This document shows, piece by piece, positions 1-6,612 of a DNA stretch of 18,242 nt. Numbering within the stretch: position 1 is the stretch's first letter; each line of letters opens with the position of its first letter. Source of the stretch: Kiritimatiellia bacterium (GTDB taxonomy: Bacteria > Verrucomicrobiota > Kiritimatiellia > RFP12 > UBA3636). The notes beneath the pieces are model-generated. The model saw only the letters and a program-made list of their open reading frames with translations. It did not search any database and was not told where the DNA came from. The stretch lies in the NCBI GenBank assembly GCA_017413145.1, contig JAFPUX010000216.1, forward strand, positions 1 to 18,242, given 5' to 3'. A program made the translations under genes and the position numbers.

Positions 1-424
1 CCAGCCGCGCCGTCGCCGCCGGCAGCTCCGCGCGACGCAGCGACGCGCAGCCCTCGAACGCCGACTCGCCCACCGATTCCACCCCCGCCGGCAGCTCCGC
101 CGCGCGCAGCCGGACGCAGCCCCGGAACGCGCGCGCCGGGATCTCCTTGAGCGACGCCGGCAGCGACACCCGCTCCAGCGCCTCGCACCGCTCGAACAGC
201 CCCGGCGCCAGCGCCGTCACCGGCCGCCCGAACAGATTGCGCGGCATGTCGACCTCCGCCGCCCCGCGCAGTTCCGGCGGCAGCTCGGTCACCGTCACGC
301 CGCCGCCGAAGACGAGCGTGCGGTCGTCCAGGCCCCAGCCGCCCGCGTGCGCGGTCGTGGACGGCTCCGCGCCGCCCGCGCGCAGCGCGCAAACGGCAAG
401 AAGAAGGAAGAAGCATCGTTTCAT
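1..424 (-). CDS. BspA-type leucine-rich repeat surface protein, N-terminal part (runs off left edge)
   Basis: The reading frame opens at the ATG complementary to 422-424 and stays open to base 1, giving 141 codons with no stop, so the gene continues outside the window. The start MKRCFFLLLAVCALRAGGAE is a short signal peptide with basic residues followed by a hydrophobic core. From about residue 66 there are 23-residue repeats of the type F-E/R-x-C-x-x-L-x-x-x-x-L-P-A, with cysteines at residues 80, 103 and 126. This is the pattern of the LRR_5/BspA family, which forms solenoids on the cell surface and often binds host or matrix proteins. The binding partner here is unknown. Its mRNA leader carries a CCTCT heptamer tandem repeat. 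Family assignment is confident; the role is inferred from the family. Confidence 0.8.
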   Translation of the reverse strand, partial: MKRCFFLLLAVCALRAGGAEPSTTAHAGGWGLDDRTLVFGGGVTVTELPPELRGAAEVDMPRNLFGRPVTALAPGLFERCEALERVSLPASLKEIPARAFRGCVRLRAAELPAGVESVGESAFEGCASLRRAELPAATARL

Positions 425-438
425 GTCGGACGAAGGTT

Positions 439-466
439 AGAGGTCAGAGGTGAGAGGTGAGAGGTT
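439..466. repeat. Four tandem 7-bp repeats (AGAGGTN) in the leader of the LRR gene
   Basis: Four heptamers in a row read AGAGGTC, AGAGGTG, AGAGGTG and AGAGGTT on the plus strand. They lie 15-42 bp upstream of the LRR start codon, so the mRNA leader has a CCTCT-rich pyrimidine tract. No purine-rich Shine-Dalgarno sequence is obvious between the tract and the ATG. The repeat number could vary by slippage, but nothing in this single sequence shows that. Confidence 0.75.
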
Positions 467-548
467 GGAAGATTCAAACCGTGAATGGCGTGAAGGGCAT
501 GAATGGTTTGAAGCTGGGGGGCGCGGTTTGTCCGGCGACGTGGCGGGG

Positions 549-1175
549 TTACCGGAAGACGCCCTGTTGTTCGAGCGTGGTCCGATATCTGGCGCGGCAG
601 GAATGGACGTAGACGAGGTTGGTGTCGGCGGGGACGACGTCGATCGACCCGTAGACGTGGTGGAACTTGTCGGGACGAATCCGCGTGAAGCGGTGTCCCC
701 GGACGGCGAAGGGAATCCGGTCGCGCGCCGAAAGAAGAGCGGCCGGCCCGGATTCGTCCAAGACCACGGAACGGGCTCCGTCGGGTAGCGGAACCCCCGG
801 AAACTCGTTCGCGAAACTCTCGACCGGAACGGTTCGTTCGAGTTTGGGGTGCAACTCGCGGCGGTAATCAAGCAGCCACAAGGCGGGGACCGCCAGCAAC
901 GCCACGGCAAGAGCAACGGCGGTCCATGCGGCGGATGCCGGCGCGCGGCCGAGACGCGCACGCCGGGTGTCGACGGCATGCCGGACGATCACCGCGACGA
1001 CCACGATCCAACAGCCCGCTTCGGCGAATCTGAACAGGCGGGACAGTTCGAACCAGTCCTCGCGGGTCGCGCCCGAAAGCGAAAAGGCGTGGCGCATGCA
1101 GAAGCCCGACGCGGACAGGCAGACAACGGCCGCCATGAGCGAGAAAGAGGAAAGGAGGAGGGCGAGGCGTTTCAT
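549..1175 (-). CDS. Uncharacterised three-TM membrane protein with extracytoplasmic C-terminal domain
   Basis: This 208-residue protein is read from the ATG complementary to 1173-1175. I prefer this start over an upstream ATG at 1235 because it gives the MKRLALLL leader shared with several neighbours and has a GAAAG-rich purine stretch just upstream. Hydrophobic segments lie at about residues 4-25, 50-67 and 84-103. A soluble domain of about 105 residues follows, rich in charged and aromatic residues and ending RTTLEQQGVFR. The first segment may be a signal peptide or an anchor. No family is recognised. It stands alone between the LRR gene and a DnaA-box-like repeat module that forms its 5' flank. 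It lacks the HAEDAEN tail seen in other leader-bearing genes. Confidence 0.65.
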   Translation of the reverse strand: MKRLALLLSSFSLMAAVVCLSASGFCMRHAFSLSGATREDWFELSRLFRFAEAGCWIVVVAVIVRHAVDTRRARLGRAPASAAWTAVALAVALLAVPALWLLDYRRELHPKLERTVPVESFANEFPGVPLPDGARSVVLDESGPAALLSARDRIPFAVRGHRFTRIRPDKFHHVYGSIDVVPADTNLVYVHSCRARYRTTLEQQGVFR

Positions 1176-1190
1176 GCGTTGCTTTCTTTC

Positions 1191-1286
1191 GTGGCGGGGT
1201 GTTCGGGATTGTCCACAAATCGCAATTGTCCACAATTGTCCACAAATGGAAAAGTCAAATCAATTCTCCGCGTCCTCCGCGTGTTT
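1191..1286. repeat. Dispersed module copy 1: three DnaA-box-like 9-mers plus orphan tail word
   Basis: Direct copies of TTGTCCACA lie at 1209-1217, 1226-1234 and 1236-1244, so their starts are 17 and 10 bp apart. They are followed by a conserved tract and a CTCCGCGTCCTCCGCGTG word. On the minus strand that word can be read as KHAEDAEN followed by a stop, the same peptide that ends several neighbouring genes, but here it belongs to no gene. The module is nearly identical to the one at 4658-4753 and related to those at 9674-9755, 13321-13402 and 15821-15900. TTGTCCACA matches the DnaA box form used in some high-GC bacteria; DnaA binding here is inference. Confidence 0.75.
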
Positions 1287-1510
1287 GAACACAGAGCCAC
1301 ACGGAGCGGCGGGAGCGGCCGACGGGTCGGCTTCGCGCCCTTCTCGGATTCCGGGCCGCAGACGAAAATAGTTTTGATTTGGGTTGCCCCCAACCGCGCA
1401 ACGCGGAACGGGGCACCCCAAAACAACCGCGTTCCCGCGCGGCGAGAACGCCGAAAGGGAGGCGAAGCGGAAGCTCGGCGCTCCGGCCGTCTCTGCGTGG
1501 CTCTGTGTTT
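1287..1510. mobile_element. MITE-like 224-bp repeat with terminal inverted repeats, copy A
   Basis: The element begins GAACACAGAGCCACACGGAG and ends CTCTGCGTGGCTCTGTGTTT. These ends are inverted repeats of about 20 bp with two mismatches plus a one-base offset. The interior holds a second imperfect inverted repeat around 1371-1430 (GGGTTGCCCC against GGGGCACCCC) and no convincing gene. Very similar copies lie at 4754-4977 and 6354-6576, with a truncated one at 3348-3428. Its right end touches the stop codon of the lipoprotein gene at 1510. There is no transposase and no clear target-site duplication, so 'MITE-like' is a structural description only. Confidence 0.65.
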
Positions 1511-2685
1511 CATTCCCGCTTCTCCGCGCCCTCCGCGGACTCCGCGTGAACTTTGGTCTCTGCGTCCTCCGCGTGGGATTCTTCCGCGGCGGGCGCGTTC
1601 GTGGCGAGGGGTGCGGGCACGAAGATTCGGACACCTCCGTCGACGACGGACACGCCGCCATTCGCGGCTGCGGCGATTTGTTCCAGAAACGTCAATGCGT
1701 CGGCGTCTTGAACAGACGCCGAAATCCGCGGGTCGGAGACGAACCGTTCCGGCAGGTTCCCGAAACCGGAACACCTGACGAGACGTCCCGGATCCGGTCC
1801 GTCGGACGAACCTTCGAAGAATGGAAGAAACCATTCGGTGCCGCCTTCGACCGCGGACCTCGACGGTTCTCCGGCGCGGACGCGTTCCGAGCGGAAGACG
1901 TGCCCGAGCAAATCGACGATTTCGCCCAGCGGAACGTTTCGCAGACAAGCGGTCGGCGTGGGAAAAGACCGCAGTTCCTTCTCGAGCGCCGAACCGGAAA
2001 CGGCGTTTCCTTCCTCGGGACGGACGCCTCCGTCCGCACGGAAAACCGGATGCGTGGCCACTCGGACCGGATCGCCCCAGGTGGACGCCTGCAGAATGCC
2101 GTTCGAAGACGAATGGGAAAGCGCAAACGGATGGACCGATTTCCCGCGGACGGACGCGAAAACGGGCGATTCGCCGAAATCCGCGTTGAGCATGCCCGGT
2201 CCCAGCGCCCGTTCCTTTCCCACCTTCGTTTCCCAGCTCCAGAAATCCAACACGAGACCGCTGACGGAATCGGGATGGAGTTCGATGCCGGCGGCGATTT
2301 CCGTCGTTCCCGGAGACCAATCGATGTACAATTGTCCCAGGTTTGGATTGTGCTCGTTGGCGGACTGCCACAATTCCGCAATCGGCTGGATTCCCTCGCC
2401 AGCTATTCGAATCCGGAGCAGGAAATCGGCGGTCGTTCGACACCACGTTCCGATCAGATCGAACGGCGGCGAAGCCGGTTCAACGGGAAAGACGTCGGTC
2501 GAGACGTTGTTTTCGGCGTCGTGGTGAAACGATTGGAACTTCCAGATCGGCGAACCCTCGTTCGGGAAAAGAACGACGTCGCCCATGAAAGCCGCGTTCT
2601 CGTTCGTGGCGGGGGCTGCGCGCTTCGCGCATCCGAAAACGGCGGCGAGCGCGAGGAGGGGAAGGAGAAGGGCAAGGCGTTTCAT
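1510..2685 (-). CDS. Putative lipoprotein with C-terminal secretin/TonB N-terminus (STN)-like domain
   Basis: This 391-residue protein starts at the ATG complementary to 2683-2685, seven bases after an AAAGGA ribosome binding site. The leader MKRLALLLPLLALAAVFGC ends in a plausible though atypical lipobox (V-F-G-C, Cys19). Residues 35-240 form an unrecognised extracytoplasmic region. Residues 247-357 look STN-like: NVPLGEIVDLLGHVF, then SDPRISASVQDADALTFLEQI and a VVDGGVRIFVP strand. The C-terminus (360-391) is low complexity: ATNAPAAEESHAEDAE, then HAESAEGAEKRE. This tail is encoded by CTCCGCG-type repeats also found in spacers. Its stop codon abuts MITE-like copy A. STN domains occur in secretins and receptors, but this protein is too short to be a complete secretin, so its role is unknown. 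Confidence 0.7.
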   Translation of the reverse strand: MKRLALLLPLLALAAVFGCAKRAAPATNENAAFMGDVVLFPNEGSPIWKFQSFHHDAENNVSTDVFPVEPASPPFDLIGTWCRTTADFLLRIRIAGEGIQPIAELWQSANEHNPNLGQLYIDWSPGTTEIAAGIELHPDSVSGLVLDFWSWETKVGKERALGPGMLNADFGESPVFASVRGKSVHPFALSHSSSNGILQASTWGDPVRVATHPVFRADGGVRPEEGNAVSGSALEKELRSFPTPTACLRNVPLGEIVDLLGHVFRSERVRAGEPSRSAVEGGTEWFLPFFEGSSDGPDPGRLVRCSGFGNLPERFVSDPRISASVQDADALTFLEQIAAAANGGVSVVDGGVRIFVPAPLATNAPAAEESHAEDAETKVHAESAEGAEKRE

Positions 2686-2728
2686 GGGAGTCCTTTGGTT
2701 GGGTTGAAGGGGTTGGATAAAGGGTAAT
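2686..2728. repeat. Leader repeat upstream of the lipoprotein: SD box plus CAACCC-type pyrimidine words
   Basis: On the minus strand this spacer reads as pyrimidine-rich words of the CAACCCCTT type leading into CCAAAGGACTCCC and the start codon. An almost identical segment precedes the start at 7335, and related word tracts occur at 10814-10872 and 11450-11510. The AAAGGA element is the ribosome binding site. Confidence 0.7.
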
Positions 2729-2733
2729 TTGCA

Positions 2734-2762
2734 TTGACATTGCACGCGGTTTTTCGTAGAAT
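2734..2762 (+). promoter_or_regulatory. Sigma70-type promoter of the toxin-antitoxin operon
   Basis: TTGACA at 2734-2739 and TAGAAT at 2757-2762 are separated by exactly 17 bp, close to the housekeeping consensus. The start site would fall near 2769, inside the operator palindrome, and the antitoxin ATG lies about 28 bp downstream. Confidence 0.85.
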
Positions 2763-2778
2763 GCACGGCGTTCTACGA
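2754..2778. promoter_or_regulatory. Operator palindrome of the toxin-antitoxin operon
   Basis: TCGTAGAA (2754-2761) and TTCTACGA (2771-2778) are perfect 8-bp inverted repeats around a 9-bp centre. They overlap the -10 box and the predicted start site. RelB/DinJ antitoxins are ribbon-helix-helix repressors that bind such sites, so autorepression is the likely function. The binding itself is inferred. Confidence 0.8.
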
Positions 2779-2796
2779 CAAAAGGAGCAATCTGCA

Positions 2797-3066
2797 ATGA
2801 CGACTTCCCTCACCATCCGGATGGACAACGGGCTCAAGGCCGATGCCGAAGAGTTCTTCGAGGACATCGGCATGACTCTCACGACGGCCATCACGTGCTT
2901 CTTCAAGAAGTGCCTTGCGGACGGGGAAATCCCGTTCAAGCTGACGCGCCAGCGCAAGGCGGCGCGCCTTGCGGCCGCGCTGGAGGAAGCCAAGGCCGTT
3001 GCGAACGACCCCGACGCGCCCACCTGTACCGATCCCGCGAAGATCGAAGAGTTCATGGTATCATGA
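2797..3066 (+). CDS. RelB/DinJ-family antitoxin
   Basis: This 89-residue protein has the typical RelB/DinJ start MTTSLTIRMDNGLKADAEEF, a beta strand followed by the helices of a ribbon-helix-helix DNA-binding fold. The motif continues as GMTLTTAITCFFKKCLADG, matching the family pattern G-M-x-x-x-x-A-I-x-x-F. The acidic C-terminus (DPDAPTCTDPAKIEEFMVS) is the part expected to wrap the toxin. AAAGGAG at 2781-2787 fixes the start at 2797; the upstream in-frame ATG at 2761 lies in the promoter. The stop codon overlaps the toxin ATG in an ATGA junction, indicating translational coupling. It should neutralise the toxin and, with it, repress the promoter. Family assignment is firm. Confidence 0.92.
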   Translation: MTTSLTIRMDNGLKADAEEFFEDIGMTLTTAITCFFKKCLADGEIPFKLTRQRKAARLAAALEEAKAVANDPDAPTCTDPAKIEEFMVS

Positions 3067-3341
3067 AGTACGGCATCCGGAAAACCTCCCGCTACAAGCG
3101 AAGCCTCAAGAAGATGCTCAGGCGGGGTAAGGACATCGGCAAGATCGCCGATGTCGTCCGGCGTCTCGCCGAGGGCGAGACGTTGCCGCCGCAGTTCCGC
3201 GACCACGCGCTCACCGGCAATCTCGCGGGACTGCGCGACTGCCACATCGAGAATGACTGGGTGTTGCTCTACTACATCGAGCAGGACATTCTGGTCTTGG
3301 TTCTCGCGGACACCGGAACGCACGCCGATCTTTCCCTCTAA
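3063..3341 (+). CDS. YafQ-type (RelE superfamily) mRNA interferase toxin
   Basis: This 92-residue protein aligns by eye with E. coli YafQ over its whole length. The segments RDHALTG (His48), DCHIENDW (His61, Asp65, Trp66) and TGTHADL (His87) preserve the histidine and aspartate residues known to matter in YafQ. The basic N-terminus (KTSRYKRSLKKMLRRGKD) is typical of this ribosome-associated family. YafQ cleaves mRNA in the ribosomal A site and halts translation, and is held inactive by DinJ. The gene overlaps the antitoxin by four bases. Seven bases after its stop codon begins the truncated MITE-like copy D. All key residues are present, so it is probably functional. Confidence 0.92.
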   Translation: MKYGIRKTSRYKRSLKKMLRRGKDIGKIADVVRRLAEGETLPPQFRDHALTGNLAGLRDCHIENDWVLLYYIEQDILVLVLADTGTHADLSL

Positions 3342-3347
3342 TCCCCT

Positions 3348-3428
3348 CGTTCCCGCGCGGCGAGAACGCCGAGAAGGACATAGTGCGGAAGCTCGGCGCT
3401 CCGGCCGGCTCTGCGTGGCTCCGTGTTT
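3348..3428. mobile_element. Truncated MITE-like repeat, copy D (right half only)
   Basis: About 80 bp match the right part of the 224-bp element, from CGTTCCCGCGCGGCGAGAAC to the terminal CTCTGCGTGGCTCCGTGTTT. The left 140 bp and left inverted repeat are missing. The breakpoint is 7 bp after the toxin stop codon. The right end abuts the stop codon of the next minus-strand gene, as copy A does. Confidence 0.65.
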
Positions 3429-4654
3429 CATTCCCGATCCTCCGCGTCCTCCGCGGGCTCCGCGTGAGATTGCCCCCCTGCGCTCTCCGCGTCCTCCGCG
3501 TGGGATTCTTCCGCGGCGAGACTCCGCGTGGCGGGGGCGGCATATTGGATCGTCGCGGCTTCGCGGAGCGCGACAAGGAGCTTGTCGCGCCGCTCGGCGA
3601 AGCGGGTCTGCCAGTCCAGAAGCAGGAACCGTTTGCGGGCATCGTCGGACGGAGCGTTCGGGTAGCCCTCCCGCAGCCCGTTCCAGAACGCGCGCGCATC
3701 CGGGTCGGCCGGCGGGTCGAGCCCCTCGTGCACGAACGCCCAGGCCGTGGCGAAGCCGTGCTTCTTCGCTTCGCGTTCAAGCAGGAAGTCGTCCGCGAAC
3801 GCCGCCGCGACGAACGCGGTCGGCCGGTGGAGGCGGATCGCTTCGCGCGCGACCTCGCCCCGCGTGGCGACGACCTCGCCGTCCACCGTCACGGCGGGTG
3901 TTTCGTCTTTGCAAACGGCCATTCCGAAATCATGGTCGGTTGGGTAGCCGTCCGTCAGCGTAAACGAAACGCCTTCCTCGAAGAACCATGTGGGGTAGGA
4001 TATCCCGGAACCCCAATCCACCCAGCATTCGCCGATCCGCCTCTCCAGCTCCTCGCGTCCGGCGTCGGTGAGCCGCGTCAGGTCGTCCAGGTTGCGGTCG
4101 ATGATTTCCCGCGCGGCCTCGACCTCCGACGCGGGAAGCAGGGGACGGACCTCGATCGCGCCCGCGTAGACGCAGGCGTTCGACATCGCGGACGGCCTGC
4201 CGTCGAGCCGCCATCCGCCCTTGTAGTCGCGAAACCGGACGCCGAGGCGCCGGCCGGGCAGCGAGCCGGGCGGGGCGCCGAAGGCCGCGGCCGGGTCGGC
4301 CGTTCGCACCTTGATGCCGCCGAGGAGTTCGACGATCCAGTTCGTCGCGGCGTTGGCGTCTTCGCCCGTCTCCGGCTCGACGGACCGGATCGTGACCGGG
4401 AAGAAGGAGGAACCGCGCCACCAGTCGTCCGTCTTCCAGAAATAGAGCGACATCGCCTCGTCGTCGCCCTTGAAGGCGCGCGTTCGAAGCGCCTGGAACG
4501 CGTACATGTCGCCGTCGTTGGCGCGCCGGCAGAGTTCCTCCGATGAGACGGACTCGCCGATGGGGGCGGGGTCTGCGGCGGCGGCGAGGGCCGCCGCCGC
4601 AATGACGAATGACGTCGCCGCTGCGCGGCAATGACGAATGACGGAATGTTTCAT
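3428..4654 (-). CDS. Uncharacterised secreted protein sharing a domain with the 781-aa protein
   Basis: This is a 408-residue protein if started at the ATG complementary to 4652-4654. No Shine-Dalgarno sequence is visible and the start touches repeat module copy 2, so the start is uncertain. Residues 1-28 form a signal peptide (SFVIAAAALAAAADPA). Its DNA contains two copies of CAATGACGAATGACG (about 4600 and 4630), a repeated word rather than ordinary coding sequence. Residues 83-172 contain NWIVELLGGIKVR, then SLPGRRLGVRFRD and VYAGAIEVRP. These match NWVVSFASGIKAR, ELPGKRFTVRFVD and VYAGELEVQP in the 781-residue protein, indicating a shared domain of about 90 residues. The C-terminus is a HAEDAE/HAEPAEDAE tail ending DRE. 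No enzyme motif is seen; function unknown. Confidence 0.65.
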   Translation of the reverse strand: MKHSVIRHCRAAATSFVIAAAALAAAADPAPIGESVSSEELCRRANDGDMYAFQALRTRAFKGDDEAMSLYFWKTDDWWRGSSFFPVTIRSVEPETGEDANAATNWIVELLGGIKVRTADPAAAFGAPPGSLPGRRLGVRFRDYKGGWRLDGRPSAMSNACVYAGAIEVRPLLPASEVEAAREIIDRNLDDLTRLTDAGREELERRIGECWVDWGSGISYPTWFFEEGVSFTLTDGYPTDHDFGMAVCKDETPAVTVDGEVVATRGEVAREAIRLHRPTAFVAAAFADDFLLEREAKKHGFATAWAFVHEGLDPPADPDARAFWNGLREGYPNAPSDDARKRFLLLDWQTRFAERRDKLLVALREAATIQYAAPATRSLAAEESHAEDAESAGGQSHAEPAEDAEDRE

Positions 4655-4657
4655 GGC

Positions 4658-4753
4658 GTGGCGGGGTGTTCGGGATTGTCCACAAATCGCAATTGTCCAC
4701 AATTGTCCACAAATGGAAAAGTCAAATCAATTCTCCGCGCCCTCCGCGTGTTT
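4658..4753. repeat. Dispersed module copy 2: three DnaA-box-like 9-mers plus orphan tail word
   Basis: TTGTCCACA occurs at 4676-4684, 4693-4701 and 4703-4711, with the same 17/10-bp spacing as copy 1. The module is nearly identical to 1191-1286 and is likewise joined to a full MITE-like copy, making a composite repeat of about 320 bp. It forms the immediate 5' flank of the 408-aa gene. Confidence 0.75.
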
Positions 4754-4977
4754 GAACACAGAGCCACACGGAGCGGCGGGAGCGGCCGACAGGTCGGCTT
4801 CGCGCCCTTCTCGGATTCTGGGCCGCAAGGGAAAAAGTTTTGATTGGGGTTGCCTCCAATCGCGCAACGCGGAACGGGGCAACCCAAAAACAACCGCATT
4901 CCCGCGCGGCGAGAACGCCGAAAGGGACGCGAAGCGGAAGCTCGGCGCTCCGGCCGGCTCTGCGTGGCTCTGTGTTT
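4754..4977. mobile_element. MITE-like 224-bp repeat, copy B
   Basis: It has the same ends as copies A and C (AACACAGAGCCAC and GTGGCTCTGTGTT) and differs from copy A at a modest number of scattered positions. The interior inverted repeat is kept in slightly altered form (GGGGTTGCC against GGCAACCC). It is followed by TCACAAGGCGGGGCATGG, a flank shared with copy C but not with copies A and D. Confidence 0.65.
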
Positions 4978-5112
4978 CACAAGGCGGGGCATGGGTAATC
5001 GAAAGGTTCGCTCCGCGACGGGCGGCGGCGTAGCCGCGTCCGCGCGGAGACGGAAATGGGCTAGAGCATGTTCGCGTTCGAGAGATAACCGATATTTTGG
5101 CTGGGGGTGGAA

Positions 5113-5163
5113 TGGAACAAAACCAAAATTCAACTTGTGATTTGTTCCAGAACGTGCTAGTCT
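5113..5163 (+). promoter_or_regulatory. Operator-like palindrome and weak promoter of ATPase 1
   Basis: TGGAACAAA (5113-5121) and TTTGTTCCA (5141-5149) form a perfect 9-bp inverted repeat with a 19-bp spacer. A smaller palindrome, GTTCCAGAAC, overlaps the right arm at 5144-5153. A candidate promoter, TTGTGA (5135-5140), 17 bp, TAGTCT (5158-5163), overlaps the right arm, so a bound protein could block it. The -10 box is weak. About 130 bp upstream (4978-5112) show only a GC-rich imperfect hairpin near 5011-5049. Confidence 0.6.
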
Positions 5164-5187
5164 TCCCTTCCCGAAAGGAGACAACAC

Positions 5188-6354
5188 ATGCTGGAACGGC
5201 ATCTTGGCGCCAAAATCCTCGAAGCGGCGGGGCAATACCCGGTCGTGACGCTTCTCGGTCCGCGGCAGTCGGGCAAGACGACGCTGGTCCGTTCGCTCTT
5301 TCCCGGCCATACCTACGTCGATTTGGAAGACCCCGACCTGCGTGCGCTCGCGACGGAAGATCCGAAGACGTTCTTCGAGATGAATCCCGAACCGCTGGTG
5401 CTCGACGAGGTGCAGCGCGTCCCGGAGCTGCTCTCCCGGATCCAGGTCCGCGTGGACGCGGACCGCGCGCGCAACGGGCGTTTCATCCTCACGGGAAGCC
5501 ACCAGCCGAAGCTCAAGGAGGCTGTTTCGCAATCCCTCGCCGGCCGCACGGCGGAACTGGAGCTCCTGCCCCTTTCGATGGAGGAGCTGGGCGCCCGGAC
5601 GGCGGGCGTCCCGACGGACGAGCTGATGCTGCGCGGCTTCATGCCCGGCGCGTGGACCGGCCGGACCTCGCCGACCGACTTCCACCGCAACTACTTCCGG
5701 ACCTATGTCGAGCGGGACGTCCGGACGCTCCTGCAGGTGCGGAACACCGCGGCCTTCGAGAAGTTCCTCCACCTGCTCGCGGGCCGCGTCGGGCAGCTCG
5801 TCAACCTCGAGGGCCTCGCGGGCGAGGTCGGCGTGAGCGCCCCGACGATCGAACAGTGGATCTCGGTGGCCGAGGCGTCGTTCGTGGTCTTCCGGCTCCC
5901 GCCGTGGTTCGCCAACGTCGGCAAGCGGTTCGTGAAGACGCCGAAGATCTTCTTCACGGACGTCGGCCTCGCGGCCTACCTGCTCGGCATCGAAACGCCG
6001 CGGCAGCTGGCGCGCGATCCGCTCCGCGGCCATCTCTTCGAGAACATGGCCGTCGCGGAGCTCGTGAAGCTCCGCACCAACGCCGGACGGGATCCGGCGC
6101 TCTTCTTCGTCCGCGACTCGAAGGGGTTCGAGGTCGACGCCCTCTTCTCGTTCGGCGGGGACCTGCGGCCGCTCGAAATCAAATCCGCCCGGACCTTCGA
6201 CACGGATCTCGTGAAGAACCTGTCCGCGTTCCGCAAGCTCGTTCCCGACTGCGCCGGGCCGCGGCTCGTCTACGACGGGGAACCGTTTCCCTCGCGCGCC
6301 GGCGCCCGTTGCCTCAACGTCCGCGATCTTTCCCGGGACTCCGTCTTCGGATAA
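5188..6354 (+). CDS. AAA_14/DUF4143 ATPase with PD-(D/E)XK-like C-terminus (ATPase 1)
   Basis: This 388-residue protein starts at an ATG preceded by GAAAGGAG. The N-terminal ATPase domain has a Walker A motif GPRQSGKT (24-31), Walker B LVLDEVQ (Asp73, Glu74) and a sensor-like ILTGS (100-104). A linker with winged-helix character follows (GEVGVSAPTIEQWISV, 212-227). The DUF4143 region carries KIFFTDVGLAAYLLG, FENM (Glu285), EVDALF (Asp317) and LEIKSA (Glu330, Lys332), the usual spacing of a PD-(D/E)XK nuclease-like fold. Such genes are common accessory genes in gut and archaeal genomes; their biological role is poorly understood. Length is normal. It is monocistronic with its own operator-like palindrome, and its TAA stop touches MITE-like copy C. 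Confidence 0.9.
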   Translation: MLERHLGAKILEAAGQYPVVTLLGPRQSGKTTLVRSLFPGHTYVDLEDPDLRALATEDPKTFFEMNPEPLVLDEVQRVPELLSRIQVRVDADRARNGRFILTGSHQPKLKEAVSQSLAGRTAELELLPLSMEELGARTAGVPTDELMLRGFMPGAWTGRTSPTDFHRNYFRTYVERDVRTLLQVRNTAAFEKFLHLLAGRVGQLVNLEGLAGEVGVSAPTIEQWISVAEASFVVFRLPPWFANVGKRFVKTPKIFFTDVGLAAYLLGIETPRQLARDPLRGHLFENMAVAELVKLRTNAGRDPALFFVRDSKGFEVDALFSFGGDLRPLEIKSARTFDTDLVKNLSAFRKLVPDCAGPRLVYDGEPFPSRAGARCLNVRDLSRDSVFG

Positions 6355-6576
6355 AACACAGAGCCACACGGAGCGGCGGGAGCGTCCGATGAGTCGCTTC
6401 GCGCCCTTCTCGGATTCCGGGCCGCAGACGACAATAGTTTTGATTTGGGTTGCCCCCAACCGCGCAACGCGGAACGGGGCACCCCAAAACAACCGCGTTC
6501 CCGCGCGGCGAGAACGACGAAAGGAACGCGAAGCGGAAGTTCGGCGCTCCGGCCGGCTCTGCGTGGCTCTGTGTTT
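6354..6576. mobile_element. MITE-like repeat, copy C, abutting the ATPase 1 stop codon
   Basis: AAACACAGAGCCACACGGAG begins within the TAA stop of ATPase 1, and CTCTGCGTGGCTCTGTGTTT closes the element. The interior is close to copy A, including the GGGTTGCCCC/GGGGCACCCC inverted repeat. The right flank TCACAAGGCGGGGCATGG is shared with copy B. Confidence 0.65.
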
Positions 6577-6612
6577 CACAAGGCGGGGCATGGCTGCGTG
6601 GCGGGGCGCGCT

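Noticed and set aside
3341..3380. Rho-independent terminator after the toxin gene
   Set aside because: Only a short CGTTC/GAACG stem is visible, with no run of Ts; it belongs to the truncated repeat D.
4655..4712. Starts of the type MWTIVDNC upstream of the genes at 1175 and 4654
   Set aside because: They are translations of the DnaA-box-like repeat itself and carry no ribosome binding site. Starting at the next Met gives a normal signal peptide at both loci.
4651..6591. Long minus-strand open frame antisense to ATPase 1
   Set aside because: It is Arg/Glu-rich shadow sequence running through MITE-like copies B and C and the complement of a well-supported ATPase with a ribosome binding site. 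It shows no motif.
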